Assembly: GCF_004519335.1 (NCBI RefSeq)
Contig: NZ_SOZD01000004.1
Span: 372,001 to 436,000, forward strand
Length of the DNA: 64,000 nucleotides
Source of the DNA: Jiella endophytica
Lineage (GTDB): Bacteria > Pseudomonadota > Alphaproteobacteria > Rhizobiales > Rhizobiaceae
Reading direction: 5' to 3'
Shown here in pieces: positions 17,682-26,172 of this stretch (position 1 is its first letter; each line of letters opens with the position of its first letter). The notes below the pieces were generated by a model, which searched no databases, was not told the DNA's origin, and worked only from the letters and a program-made list of their open reading frames with translations. The translations under genes were made by a program, and so were the position numbers.

Positions 17682-18287
17682 CTATTCGTCAGGACGCGGT
17701 TCGGGCTCGCGCTTTTCCAGCGGCCGGCCGGCTTCCGCCCAGCCTTCGGTCCCGTCGGGGTACCAGTAGACCGCCTTGTAGCCCGAGGCGATGGCGCGCC
17801 TGGCGGCATTGTAGCTCATCCAGCAGTCGCGCTTGCAGTAGAACAGCACCGGCGCAGATTTCTCGCCCTTCGTCGCACTCTCGATGCCGTCGAAGAAATA
17901 GCGCTCCATCACCGGGGCAAGTTCGCCATAGCCGGTGTCGACCAGCCAGATCGAGCCGGGAATGTCCTTGCGCGGCTCCGGCCGCCAGATCGTGCCTTCT
18001 GGCAGGTTCTTCGGCCGCGGCACCCGCGGCAGGACGTCGATGAACGGCACACCGCCGGCATGCAGCCGAACCGCCTCCTCCGTATCGACCACCGTCCCGC
18101 CCGTCAGCGTCGAGGGCACCGGCGCGCGATAGTCCTCCATGCGGTAGCCGTCCGGCTCCGGCACGGCCTCACCGGCCGCAGGACTTTCGGCAAAAGCGGG
18201 GATCGCCGCCACCGCCGCGACGATCAGCGACAGCCTGAAGACCGCAGATGTCCGCCGCACCTGCCGGCCGGTTCCCGCAATGCCCAT
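17682..18287 (-). CDS. PQQ-dependent catabolism-associated CXXCW motif protein (rhodanese-like, periplasmic)
   Basis: 201 residues beginning with a signal peptide (VFRLSLIVAAVAAIPAFAES). The body is a rhodanese-like fold in which the active loop reads FYCKRDCWMSYNAARRA, giving the CxxCW motif that defines this family (TIGR03865 type). The family occurs next to XoxF, MxaF or PQQ alcohol dehydrogenases, but its reaction is not established; redox or cysteine-persulfide chemistry on the quinoprotein chain is a reasonable guess. The ATG at 18287 lies one base after the xoxJ stop, which fixes the start and shows coupling. It is the last gene of the leftward xoxF-G-J operon. Confidence 0.85.
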   Translation of the reverse strand: MGIAGTGRQVRRTSAVFRLSLIVAAVAAIPAFAESPAAGEAVPEPDGYRMEDYRAPVPSTLTGGTVVDTEEAVRLHAGGVPFIDVLPRVPRPKNLPEGTIWRPEPRKDIPGSIWLVDTGYGELAPVMERYFFDGIESATKGEKSAPVLFYCKRDCWMSYNAARRAIASGYKAVYWYPDGTEGWAEAGRPLEKREPEPRPDE

Positions 18288-18288
18288 C

Positions 18289-19269
18289 TCAGCCTTTCGG
18301 GCCGGCCGCCGGCGCGTCCGCCTTCGTCTCAGGCATCGCTGCTCCCGCCTTGCCGGAAGGCTTGATGGGGTTGTCCTGCTCGTCGAGCAGCGGCACGCCA
18401 TAGGAGAGGAGGATGTCGTTGATGGCGTCCTGGTTCTCGGCGATGGTGCGGTTCAGCGTCCGCTTCCATTCCTGGTCGGACGGCCTGACGCCCATGGTGA
18501 TGCGGAAGGCCATCGCCGGACCCTTGGTCTCGTGGGTCAGCGGCACGACGGAATAAGCCCCCTTCGCCTGCTTGGCATAGTATCCCGCCATCGGCCCCCA
18601 CAGAACCCCGGCGTCGATCTTGCCGCTGGCAAGGTCGTCGATCATCGCCTTGGCGGAATTGTCGATCCGTGTGTCGATGACCAGCGGATAGGACTTCGCC
18701 CTGGCCATCAGCCCGGCCCGGGCGATGTAGGTCCCGGGCGGCGTGCCGGCGATGACGCCGATGCGCTTGCCCTTGAGCTTTTCGTCCTCGAGCGTCGTGA
18801 CACCCTCGAGATCGCCGCCCTTCGGCGTCACCAGAGCATAGGCCGTGCGATAATACGCGTTGGTATTCTGGACCAGCTCGTCGCCCTGCGGATAGCTCAT
18901 GATGACGTCGCAGAGATTGGAGCCGAGCGTCATCCGCACGAAACCCGTCGCCTGCGGGAAATAGGTGTAGGCGACGTCGCTGCGGCCGAGCTTGCCGGCG
19001 AGGAACTTGGCGACGGCCTGCTCGAAACCCTCGCCCGCCTGGTTCGAGAAGGGCATGTTGTTGGGGTCGGCGCAGACCCTCAGGATATCCGGATCGACGA
19101 GTTCCACCTCGCTGCCGAACTCGCGGTCGGCCTGTGCCACGGCGACGCTCGAAAGCGCCGCCAGCGACAGGACCGCAGCCGAGATGCGCAGGATTGCACG
19201 GCAGAGCCGCCGTTCGGGTCGGCCCGCCGGGCTAGCCTGCCGGCGGGCGTTGTCGAGGTGAACCGTCAT
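18289..19269 (-). CDS. xoxJ: quinoprotein dehydrogenase-associated periplasmic binding protein XoxJ (MxaJ-like)
   Basis: 326 residues: an n-region rich in Arg, a hydrophobic helix (AILRISAAVLSLAALSSVAVAQA) and then an extracellular solute-binding protein fold beginning LRVCADPNNMPFSNQAGEGFE, the diagnostic opening of the MxaJ/XoxJ group. KLKGKRIGVIAGTPPGTYIAR and DDLASGKIDAGVLWGPMAGYYAK are also typical. It is believed to interact with or activate XoxF rather than serve an ABC importer; no transporter genes are nearby. It lies three bases after xoxG and one base before the CXXCW gene. The C-terminus has a short Pro/Ala tail. Confidence 0.9.
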   Translation of the reverse strand: MTVHLDNARRQASPAGRPERRLCRAILRISAAVLSLAALSSVAVAQADREFGSEVELVDPDILRVCADPNNMPFSNQAGEGFEQAVAKFLAGKLGRSDVAYTYFPQATGFVRMTLGSNLCDVIMSYPQGDELVQNTNAYYRTAYALVTPKGGDLEGVTTLEDEKLKGKRIGVIAGTPPGTYIARAGLMARAKSYPLVIDTRIDNSAKAMIDDLASGKIDAGVLWGPMAGYYAKQAKGAYSVVPLTHETKGPAMAFRITMGVRPSDQEWKRTLNRTIAENQDAINDILLSYGVPLLDEQDNPIKPSGKAGAAMPETKADAPAAGPKG

Positions 19270-19272
19270 CGA

Positions 19273-20052
19273 TCAAAATCCCAGGCAGCTGTACTCTTCT
19301 TCCTGCGCCGGCTTGTTGTTCCCGGCCCGCTTCGGCTCGCCGCGACCGACGACACCATCGGCGCGGGCGCGCAGATAGATGTAGATCGCATCCATCGAGC
19401 ACATGACGTTCGGATCTTCGCCCCAGGCCGGCATCACCGAGTTGCCGGACGGGTTCCACTTGTTCTTCTGGCCGGAGACGACGATGCCGGCGAAGTCGTA
19501 ATAGGAGAGATCCTGCAGCTGGCTGGTCAGGTTCGGCGCGAAGGACGAGCCGAGGCCGTCGGGACCATGGCACTGCATGCAGTTGGCCATGTATTTCTTG
19601 TAGCCGCGCCAGGTGTACCAGTCCGCCTTGCCGTCGGCCTCGATCTTGTAGGTCGGATTGCCCGACGGATCGGCATATTTGCCGAGATCGCCTTCGGTGG
19701 GCTCGTTGCCCTCGGTCGCGGTGTCCTTGGAAGGATGGGCGTCCGGCTTCATGTGGTCGGCATCGGCCATCTTGGCGTCATCGCTGACCGGCGTCGTCGG
19801 CGCTTCCTTGGTGCCTGCGGGGGCGCTTGCGCCATCTGCCGCAGCGCTCTTCCCGCCGCCGGCCGCAGCAGCCCCGTTTCCGCCCGCTGCCTGGCCGGAC
19901 GTCGCTGCCGCCGCGGCCGCGCCGCCGCTCCCCTGATCCGGGGCAGTCTGGCCCTGCGGCACGATGGTGGTGCCGGAAGTCTGGGCGAAGGCAAGACCGG
20001 ACACCGAAAGAACCAGGGCGCCGGCAAGAGCAATCATCTTCGTCGTCATCAT
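19273..20052 (-). CDS. xoxG: XoxG, c-type cytochrome electron acceptor of XoxF (4-Cys methanol-related type)
   Basis: 259 residues with a signal peptide (MIALAGALVLSVSGLAFAQ). One haem site CMQCH uses Cys158, Cys161 and His162, and Met207 in NSVMPAWG is the probable sixth ligand. Two more cysteines, Cys218 and Cys256, fit the 4-Cys cytochrome family linked to methanol oxidation (TIGR03874 type). Between the signal peptide and the cytochrome fold is an unusually long low-complexity stretch (about residues 25-125) rich in Ala, Gly, Pro and Asp, probably a flexible linker. It accepts electrons from XoxF and passes them to the respiratory chain. Second gene of the operon; the start may be the second Met. 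Confidence 0.9.
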   Translation of the reverse strand: MMTTKMIALAGALVLSVSGLAFAQTSGTTIVPQGQTAPDQGSGGAAAAAATSGQAAGGNGAAAAGGGKSAAADGASAPAGTKEAPTTPVSDDAKMADADHMKPDAHPSKDTATEGNEPTEGDLGKYADPSGNPTYKIEADGKADWYTWRGYKKYMANCMQCHGPDGLGSSFAPNLTSQLQDLSYYDFAGIVVSGQKNKWNPSGNSVMPAWGEDPNVMCSMDAIYIYLRARADGVVGRGEPKRAGNNKPAQEEEYSCLGF

Positions 20053-20292
20053 TTCCTCAACTACTGGCGCGGAACGCGCATCGCATGTCGGCTGGCCTTG
20101 CGCCCGTCGCTTCGGGGCGGGTCATGCCGGTTGCCGGAGGCAGCCGGTGCAGGCGGCCGTTCGGGGCATCCGCCACTGCCTTCGGGAGGTGAGAACGGCC
20201 GGACCTTGCCGCGGCGATGCCCTGATACGCGCCACGTCGCGACCGGATCTCCGCAATTCGGGAACAAGTCCCAGTTCCACCACCCCGGCAGC

Positions 20293-20327
20293 GAACGGGC
20301 CCCGCGATCGCTTCGCGGGGCCCGTTC
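20293..20327 (-). terminator. strong hairpin downstream of xoxF
   Basis: A perfect 14-bp stem (20293-20306 with 20314-20327) and 7-base loop lie 22 bases past the xoxF stop, in the 296-base gap before xoxG. There is no clear T-run on the minus strand, so it may partly terminate or protect the xoxF transcript and set a higher level of xoxF than of xoxGJ. Confidence 0.6.
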
Positions 20328-20348
20328 CTTGTCATGCCGTCTGACCGA

Positions 20349-22193
20349 CTACTTCGAGGCGGTCTGGTCGGGAACGGTGAAGACCGTCAGCTGACCACCG
20401 AGGGCGGTGTACTTCGACAGCGCCGCGTAGCCGCCGACCGCGCCAAGGCCGGCATTCGGGTCGGTGAGGCCGGCCGCGAGGCCGATGCCGGCCCAGCCGC
20501 CGATGCCGGACAGGATGCCGACATACTGCTTGCCGTCATTCTCGTAGGTCATCACGTTGCCGATGATGCCCGACGGGGTCTTGTACTTGTAGAGTTCCTT
20601 GCCCGTCTCGGCATCGACCGCCTTCAGATAACCCTCGAGGGTACCGTAGAAGACGATGCCGCCCTTGGTGGCGAGGGCGCCCGACCACACCGAGAACTGC
20701 TCGGGCAGCGACCAGACGATCTTGCCCTTGCCGGCATCCCAGGCGATGAAGTTGCCCATGCCGCCATGGCTGTTCGGCGCAGGATACATCGACAGCGTCG
20801 CGCCGACGTAAGGCTGGCCGGCCGTGTAGGCGACGCGGAACGGCTCGTAGTCCATGCAGACGTGGTTGGTCGGCACGTAGAACAGCTTGGTGTCCGGCGA
20901 ATAGGCCGCCGGCTGCTGGTCCTTGGTGCCGAGCGCGGCCGGGCAGATGCCCGTCGAGTTCACGTCTTCGCCGTTGTGCTCGGTCGAGTACTCGGCGACG
21001 ACCTTCGGACGACCGTAGGTCTCGGAGCTCTTGTCCATGTCGACTTCGGTGGCCCAGTTCACCGCCGGATCGTACTTCTGGGCGACCAGCAGTTCGCCGC
21101 TCTCGCGATCGAGGGTGTAGGCGAAGCCGTTGCGGTCGAAGTGGACGAGCGCCTTGTGGTCCTTGCCGTCGACGGAGACGTCGGCGAGGATCATCTCGTT
21201 GACGCCGTCATAGTCCCACTCGTCATGCGGGGTCATCTGGTAGACCCACTTCGCCTCGCCGGTGTCGGCGTCGCGAGCATTGATCGTCATCGACCACTTG
21301 TTGTCGCCCGGGCGCTGCGCCGGGTTCCAGGTCGAGGGGTTGCCGGTGCCGTAATAGACGAGGTTCAGGTCCGGATCATAGGCCGTCCAGCCCCAGGTGG
21401 CGCCGCCACCGATCTGCCACTGGTCGCCTTCCCAGGTCTTCACCGAGGAGTCCTTGCCGACCGGCTTGCCGAGTTCGGTGGTCTTCTCCGGATCGATCAG
21501 CATTTCCTCGTCCGGACCGGTCGAATAGGCCTTCCAGACTTCCTTGCCGTCGGCGAGGCTGTAGGCGGTCATACGGCCGCGTACACCGAACTCGCCGCCG
21601 GAGATGCCGACGAGCACCTTGTCCTTGACGACCTGCGGCGCGGCGGTGCCGGTCTCGCCCTTGGAGGGATCGCCGTTCTTCACCGACCAGACGACTTCGC
21701 CGCTATCGGCATTGAGCGCCACCAGCGTGGTGTCGGCCTGGTCGAGGATGATCAGAGCCGGACGGTCGCCATCGGCCGGAGCATAGGCAACGCCGCGGTT
21801 GACCGTGTCGCAGCACATGACCGGGATGACGTTCGGATCCTGCTTGGGCTCGTATTTCCACTTGATGGTGCCCTCGTCCTTGAGGTCGAGCGCATAGACG
21901 ATGTTCGGGAACGGCGTGTGCACGAACATCGTGTCGCCGATCACCAGAGGGTTGCCTTCATGGCCGCGCAGCACGCCGGTCGAGAACGACCAGGCGGGGA
22001 CCATGTTGGCGACGTTGTCCTTGTTGATCTTGTCGAGCGAGGAGTAGCGGTTGTTCGCGTAATCGCCGGTGGGCATCACCCACTGGCTGCCGTTCTTGGC
22101 CATGTCCTGCAGGCCTTCGGCCGCCGTGGCGACACTCCCGAGGCCAATCAGCAGGCTCGAAGCGAGCGCGGCCTTCGTAATCGATTTCAGCAT
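20349..22193 (-). CDS. xoxF: lanthanide-dependent PQQ methanol dehydrogenase XoxF
   Basis: 614-residue periplasmic eight-bladed quinoprotein with signal peptide ([17 protein letters not shown]). Visible active-site residues are the vicinal disulfide Cys127-Cys128 (VMCCDT), Glu201 (GGEFG), Asn285 (GTGNPS), catalytic Asp327 and Asp329 in WDYDG. The second Asp is the lanthanide ligand that separates XoxF from calcium-type MxaF, which has Ala there. W-motifs such as GKIVWSLP mark the blades. It oxidises methanol (often also formaldehyde and other primary alcohols) using PQQ and a light rare earth. The ATG at 22193 has GGGAGGA seven bases before it. First gene of xoxF-G-J-CXXCW. No PQQ synthesis genes are in the window. 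Confidence 0.96.
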   Translation of the reverse strand: MLKSITKAALASSLLIGLGSVATAAEGLQDMAKNGSQWVMPTGDYANNRYSSLDKINKDNVANMVPAWSFSTGVLRGHEGNPLVIGDTMFVHTPFPNIVYALDLKDEGTIKWKYEPKQDPNVIPVMCCDTVNRGVAYAPADGDRPALIILDQADTTLVALNADSGEVVWSVKNGDPSKGETGTAAPQVVKDKVLVGISGGEFGVRGRMTAYSLADGKEVWKAYSTGPDEEMLIDPEKTTELGKPVGKDSSVKTWEGDQWQIGGGATWGWTAYDPDLNLVYYGTGNPSTWNPAQRPGDNKWSMTINARDADTGEAKWVYQMTPHDEWDYDGVNEMILADVSVDGKDHKALVHFDRNGFAYTLDRESGELLVAQKYDPAVNWATEVDMDKSSETYGRPKVVAEYSTEHNGEDVNSTGICPAALGTKDQQPAAYSPDTKLFYVPTNHVCMDYEPFRVAYTAGQPYVGATLSMYPAPNSHGGMGNFIAWDAGKGKIVWSLPEQFSVWSGALATKGGIVFYGTLEGYLKAVDAETGKELYKYKTPSGIIGNVMTYENDGKQYVGILSGIGGWAGIGLAAGLTDPNAGLGAVGGYAALSKYTALGGQLTVFTVPDQTASK

Positions 22194-22915
22194 AAACGGT
22201 CCTCCCAAGGAACTGAGTTCACATGTCGACCGCGTGAGTGCAGCCAACATGGTGCCAGCGATGAATGGGGAAGGCTTCCGGCAGCGTGTCACGACCTCCA
22301 ATAGGGGTCTTGGTGGGCACCGTTGATCATTACCCTACCAGTGGCCTTCGAGATTCGGGGCGCTCCCAACACCCCGATCTTGAAGCCGGAAACCATGAGG
22401 CACCCTAGTGCGGGAATTTTTCCTGTGCAAGCACTGTTATCGGCTTTTTCTAGGTGCACTGCACAAAATCACTGGTTCGTCATGCCGCGATATTTATCTC
22501 CCTCTAGGATATCCAAGCGTATTACCAGACTGCGGTCGGATCAATTCGCCGTCCGGCCGGATCACTCTCCATCTTCCAAGTCTAGCTGGGGGATCGTCGG
22601 GTAAGATCACCCCGCCAAGACCTTATCTAGACAACGCCGAGATTTCTCCCGCTGCCGCGCTACCCGATCCGAAGCCGGTTGTTGGACGGCGACTTTTACC
22701 GATGTTTGCGCCCTCGCAGCGGATTTTCCGGAAGGTGTCCATGGTGCAATGCAACAAAAGTCAGGGCAGTTTGACGCAGGACGAGGGCGCGAAGGCTCTT
22801 CGTCTTTCGCATTGCCGGACCGATCGTCCATCATGAGCGCGCGGGGCGCCCGGGAGAGGCTCACCCGCAGAGCTCGGCGGGAAAGCCGCGCCTTGAAGGA
22901 AAGGGAGGACAATTC
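22194..22915. promoter_or_regulatory. 722-base divergent control region between xoxF and the zinc metallohydrolase gene
   Basis: This long non-coding stretch separates two divergent transcripts of the quinoprotein system and is less GC-rich than its flanks, especially 22320-22620. I see no convincing gene; short open frames in it lack ribosome sites and normal composition. A small inverted repeat (CGGGG ... CCCCG, about 22358-22375) and A/T-rich segments near 22430-22510 may be regulator or promoter sites. Expression of xoxF is known in other methylotrophs to depend on lanthanide supply, so this is the expected place for such control, but no known operator was recognised. Confidence 0.5.
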
Positions 22916-23845
22916 ATGACGCGGACGATCCTGTTCGCCACGCTGGCGGCCCTGATTCTCGCCGTGCCGATGCCGGCGAAGGCGACCGAGCCTCTCGCCG
23001 TCACCGAAATCGCACCGGGCGTCTATGTCCATCATGGCGAGGTCGCCGAGACGACACCACAGAATCAGGGCGACATCGCCAATATCGGTTTCATCGTCGG
23101 CGATGATGCGGTGGCGATGATCGACAGCGGCGGCAGCGTGCCGGTCGGCGAGGCGGCGCTCGCCGCGATCCGGGCGGTCACCGACAAGCCGGTGAAATAC
23201 CTGATCAACACCCACATGCATCCCGACCACACCTTCGGCAATCAGGTGTTCAAGGCGGCCGGTGCGACGATCCTCGGCCATCGGCGGCTGCCGGCGGCGC
23301 TCGGTGCTCGGGCGGATTTCTACAAGCAGTCGATGCGCGAGCAGCTGGGGCCCGAACTTGACGATCAGGTGACGATCACCGGGCCGGACGACACCGTGGC
23401 AAAGGAGCGGCGGATCGACCTCGGCGGCCGGACCATCGTCCTCAAAGCCTGGGAAACCGCCCATACCGACAACGACCTGACGGTCTATGACGAGAAGACC
23501 CGGACGCTGTTTGCCGGCGACCTTCTGTTCATGCAGCATTGCCCGGTGCTCGACGGCAGCCTGAAGGGCTGGCTCGATCAGATCCCGGCGCTGAAGGACG
23601 TTCCGGCGGCACGCGTCGTTCCCGGCCACGGACCGGTGAGCGCGCCATGGCCGCAGGCGATCGACGCCGAAACCCGCTATCTCGAGACGCTCGCGAGCGA
23701 CATCCGCCAGGCGATCAGGGACGGCGTCCCGCTCGCCGATGCGGTGCCGGAAGCCGCTGCCAGCGAGAGCGACAAATGGCAGCTCTTCGACGACTACAAC
23801 CCGCGCAATGCGACGGCGGCCTTCGCCGAACTCGAATGGGAGTGA
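22916..23845 (+). CDS. quinoprotein relay system zinc metallohydrolase (MBL fold, periplasmic)
   Basis: 309 residues with a signal peptide (TRTILFATLAALILAVPMPAKA). The metallo-beta-lactamase zinc motif is NTHMHPDHTFGN (His100, His102, Asp104, His105), with later ligands in WETAHTDND, FAGDLLF and VPGHGP. The family (SoxH-related, TIGR04559 type) is found with SoxYZ-like carriers and XoxF or other PQQ dehydrogenases. It is predicted to hydrolyse a product, perhaps a thioester or persulfide adduct on the carrier protein, but no substrate is established. GGGAGGA stands seven bases before the ATG. It is followed by the SoxYZ-like carrier gene on the same strand, 185 bases on. Confidence 0.87.
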   Translation: MTRTILFATLAALILAVPMPAKATEPLAVTEIAPGVYVHHGEVAETTPQNQGDIANIGFIVGDDAVAMIDSGGSVPVGEAALAAIRAVTDKPVKYLINTHMHPDHTFGNQVFKAAGATILGHRRLPAALGARADFYKQSMREQLGPELDDQVTITGPDDTVAKERRIDLGGRTIVLKAWETAHTDNDLTVYDEKTRTLFAGDLLFMQHCPVLDGSLKGWLDQIPALKDVPAARVVPGHGPVSAPWPQAIDAETRYLETLASDIRQAIRDGVPLADAVPEAAASESDKWQLFDDYNPRNATAAFAELEWE

Positions 23846-24030
23846 CGGCCCCGCCGCACCAAATCAACGTCACGACCCGGGAAAATTCCGCGTCGCCATG
23901 CCGGTCTTTTGAAGGTGGCGGCCCTTGCCGGTGCTGCAATTGCGGTCAAAATGGGTGGCGGTGGGCGCCTGCCGCCGCGAAACGGGAGTTCGCGGCAGCA
24001 AGCCGATGCAGCCCCAAGGGAGGAAGACAC

Positions 24031-24879
24031 ATGGCCGGAAATCCGATGGTTGGCCGCAGCGCCGCAGGCCGCAGAACCGCGATCGCGCTGCTTTCGGCGC
24101 TGGCGATCGGCGGAGCCGGCCTCGCCCGCGCCGAGACTGCGATGTCGCCCGAACAGAAGGCCGCCGAGGCGGATTCGGCCTGGCCTGAGCTGAAGCCCGA
24201 CCTTTTCGGCGACCGGCCGCTGATCGACGGCACGGACACCGTGTCGATCGAGGCGCCGAAGCGCGCCACCGACCCGGCCGTGGTGCCGGTGAAGCTGAGC
24301 TTTGATCCGAAGATGGAGGTGCGGAAGGTCACCCTCGTCATTGACGAGAACCCCTCGCCCGTCGCGGCCACCTTCGACTTTGCCGAGGGCGCCGGGGTCG
24401 CCGAGCTTTCGACCCGGGTGCGGGTCAACGCCTATACCGACATCCATGCCGTCGCCGAGACGGCGGACGGCAAGCTCTATGTCACCAAGACCTTCGTGAA
24501 GGCGGCCGGCGGCTGCGCGGCGCCGGCCGCGAAGGACCCGGAAGTCGCCGCCCGCGAGATGGGCAAGATGAAGATGCGCGAGTTTTCCAGCGACGATCCC
24601 TCGCTGCACGAGGCGCAGCTGATGATCCGCCATCCCAACAATTCCGGCCTGCAGAAGGACCAGGTGACGCTGCTCTACATCCCTGCGCATTTCATCACCG
24701 ATCTCTCGGTGGAAAAGGGCGGCAAGGCGCTGTTCACCATGACCGGCGGCATCTCGATCTCCGAGGATCCGAGCTTCAGGTTCAAATATCGTGCCGACGA
24801 CGCCGGCCCGTTCCACGCCAAGGCGTCCGACACCGAGGGCCAGGTGTTCGAGAAGACCTTCGACAGCGGCCAGTCCTGA
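24031..24879 (+). CDS. quinoprotein dehydrogenase-associated SoxYZ-like carrier
   Basis: 282 residues with a signal peptide (AIALLSALAIGGAGLARAET). The N-terminal half is SoxY-like and ends in AAGGCAAPAAKDP, where Cys162 corresponds to the swinging-arm cysteine of SoxY. The C-terminal half (MIRHPNNSGLQKDQ onward) is SoxZ-like, so it is a natural SoxY-SoxZ fusion (TIGR04557 type). In Sox systems the cysteine carries the substrate between enzymes; here it probably carries an intermediate between the quinoprotein chain and the zinc hydrolase. AAGGGAGGAA precedes the ATG at 24031. Convergent with the 4-Cys protein gene across the repeat-filled gap. Confidence 0.87.
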   Translation: MAGNPMVGRSAAGRRTAIALLSALAIGGAGLARAETAMSPEQKAAEADSAWPELKPDLFGDRPLIDGTDTVSIEAPKRATDPAVVPVKLSFDPKMEVRKVTLVIDENPSPVAATFDFAEGAGVAELSTRVRVNAYTDIHAVAETADGKLYVTKTFVKAAGGCAAPAAKDPEVAAREMGKMKMREFSSDDPSLHEAQLMIRHPNNSGLQKDQVTLLYIPAHFITDLSVEKGGKALFTMTGGISISEDPSFRFKYRADDAGPFHAKASDTEGQVFEKTFDSGQS

Positions 24880-25008
24880 ACGGCCTGGCGGCGCCTCAAG
24901 GCAGGTTCGGCTGGGGGCAGGTCAGGCGGTAGCGGCGCTGGGCGGGACTGAGGCAGGAAAAAGCGTCGGTGCAGCTTGGTGCATTGAGCTCCTATCATGG
25001 GCGTTGAC

Positions 25009-25361
25009 GATCCCCTCGCCCTTCGAGGCTCGCTTCGCTCGCACCTCAGGATGAGGGGATCTTCGATGCCCGCCTGCTCGACTCGCGCCACCCCAAGGCC
25101 GCGATCGCTTGGGAACTGTCGTCATCCCGGCTTCGGCCGGGATCCACTGCTCTGCGCCAGGACAGCCCCATGGAACGGGAAAAAGGTGGGCCATCCTTTA
25201 CGATGAGACTGCAACGATTTGGCAAGGATCCCGGGTCAGCGGCCGGGATGACGAGCGCGTTGACAAGAAAAGGCGGCGGCAAAACGTGGCCGGCTCGACC
25301 GGAACAGAGATCCCCTCATCCTGAGGTGCGAGCGAAGCGAGCCTCGAAGGGCGAGGGGATC
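25009..25361. repeat. nested inverted repeats in a convergent intergenic gap
   Basis: Outer arms 25009-25062 and 25308-25361 are exact reverse complements over 54 bases. Inside them, 25121-25145 and 25227-25252 form a second, imperfect inverted pair (GTCATCCCGG ... CCGGGATGAC type). The inner sequence resembles the widespread alphaproteobacterial GTCATCCCGGC intergenic palindrome. The whole 548-base gap 24880-25427 lies between the converging SoxYZ-like and 4-Cys genes and holds no gene. A bidirectional terminator or boundary role is likely; the origin may be mobile palindromic repeats. No transposase is present. Confidence 0.85.
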
Positions 25362-25427
25362 TTCGGCACTTCACATCAGTATGAACGGGATCGCCGGCGT
25401 CACAGCGGGATCGCCGGCGCTGAACCG

Positions 25428-26051
25428 TCACTCGAAGCAGCGGATCTCTGCCTCGGCCTGGGCGCGGCGGAGGTCGCCGATCGCCGCCTTCGACTCGGCC
25501 GAATCGCGGAAAATGCTGCCCTTCTCGCCGGTCACCTGGCCCATCGACAGCCATGTCGAGGCCTCGACATAGCGATCATAGGGGATGATCGAGGCAACGA
25601 CGTCGAAGGAGCAGGAGCACTGCTTCAGCGCCGTGCTGGTGTTGCCGTTGGTGGCCATGCAGGCAAAGACGTAGTCGGCGATCGCCGTCGTCGGATAGTC
25701 GGCGCGGGTGGTCGAGGCGCCTGACGCCGTCGGGAAGTGAACGATGCCGGCGCCCTCGCCGGTAAGCGAGCCGGCTTCGCCGTCGCCGCCCGCAGCCGTG
25801 CCGGCCTCACCATCCGGCCGGGTCCCCTGTGGCATCGTGCCTGGCGCCATCGCACCCTGCGCCGTCGCACCCTGTGGCACCGCTCCCGGCGCGACCGACC
25901 CCGGCATCATGGTCCCGGACGAGGTGGCGGCAGGGGCCTCGGTGCCGGGATTTCCTGCCGTCTGGGCATGGCCGGCCAGTGGCGCCGCCATAAGCATCGG
26001 AGCGGCGAGAAGTGCCGCAGCCAGCCCGGCGCTTGCGTTGGAAATGGTCAT
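25428..26051 (-). CDS. secreted 4-cysteine protein of unknown function in the xox cluster
   Basis: 207 residues, not a family I can name. A signal peptide (GLAAALLAAPMLMAAPLAGHAQ) is followed by a low-complexity linker with repeated PGxVPQG / APGTMPQG units (about residues 40-95). A compact C-terminal domain (about 120-205) carries four cysteines: Cys131 (YVFACMATNG), Cys145 and Cys147 (KQCSCSFD) and Cys205 (EIRCFE). The CxC pair suggests a disulfide, metal or persulfide site. GGGAGGAA precedes the ATG. It lies 121 bases after the beta-propeller gene on the same strand, so it is probably the last gene of the mxaD-propeller operon. Cysteine content and location suggest a part in the quinoprotein relay (inference). 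Confidence 0.75.
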   Translation of the reverse strand: MTISNASAGLAAALLAAPMLMAAPLAGHAQTAGNPGTEAPAATSSGTMMPGSVAPGAVPQGATAQGAMAPGTMPQGTRPDGEAGTAAGGDGEAGSLTGEGAGIVHFPTASGASTTRADYPTTAIADYVFACMATNGNTSTALKQCSCSFDVVASIIPYDRYVEASTWLSMGQVTGEKGSIFRDSAESKAAIGDLRRAQAEAEIRCFE

Positions 26052-26172
26052 CGTCAGCTTCCTCCCGAAGCCGCCCTTTCGGGTGGTTTCCCGTCAGATA
26101 TGTCGCGGCATCACCGGCTTGCCCGGTTTTCCCAAAGATTTGGCCGGGAAAGGTTCCCGATTTCGCCGGCCG

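Noticed and set aside
17682-22193. Calcium-type MxaFI methanol dehydrogenase
   Set aside because: The WDYDG sequence has the extra lanthanide-ligand Asp and no mxaI small-subunit gene follows, so XoxF is the better call.
22323-22604. A 93-codon open frame in the xoxF control region
   Set aside because: No ribosome-binding site, no recognisable domain, and a composition unlike neighbouring proteins.
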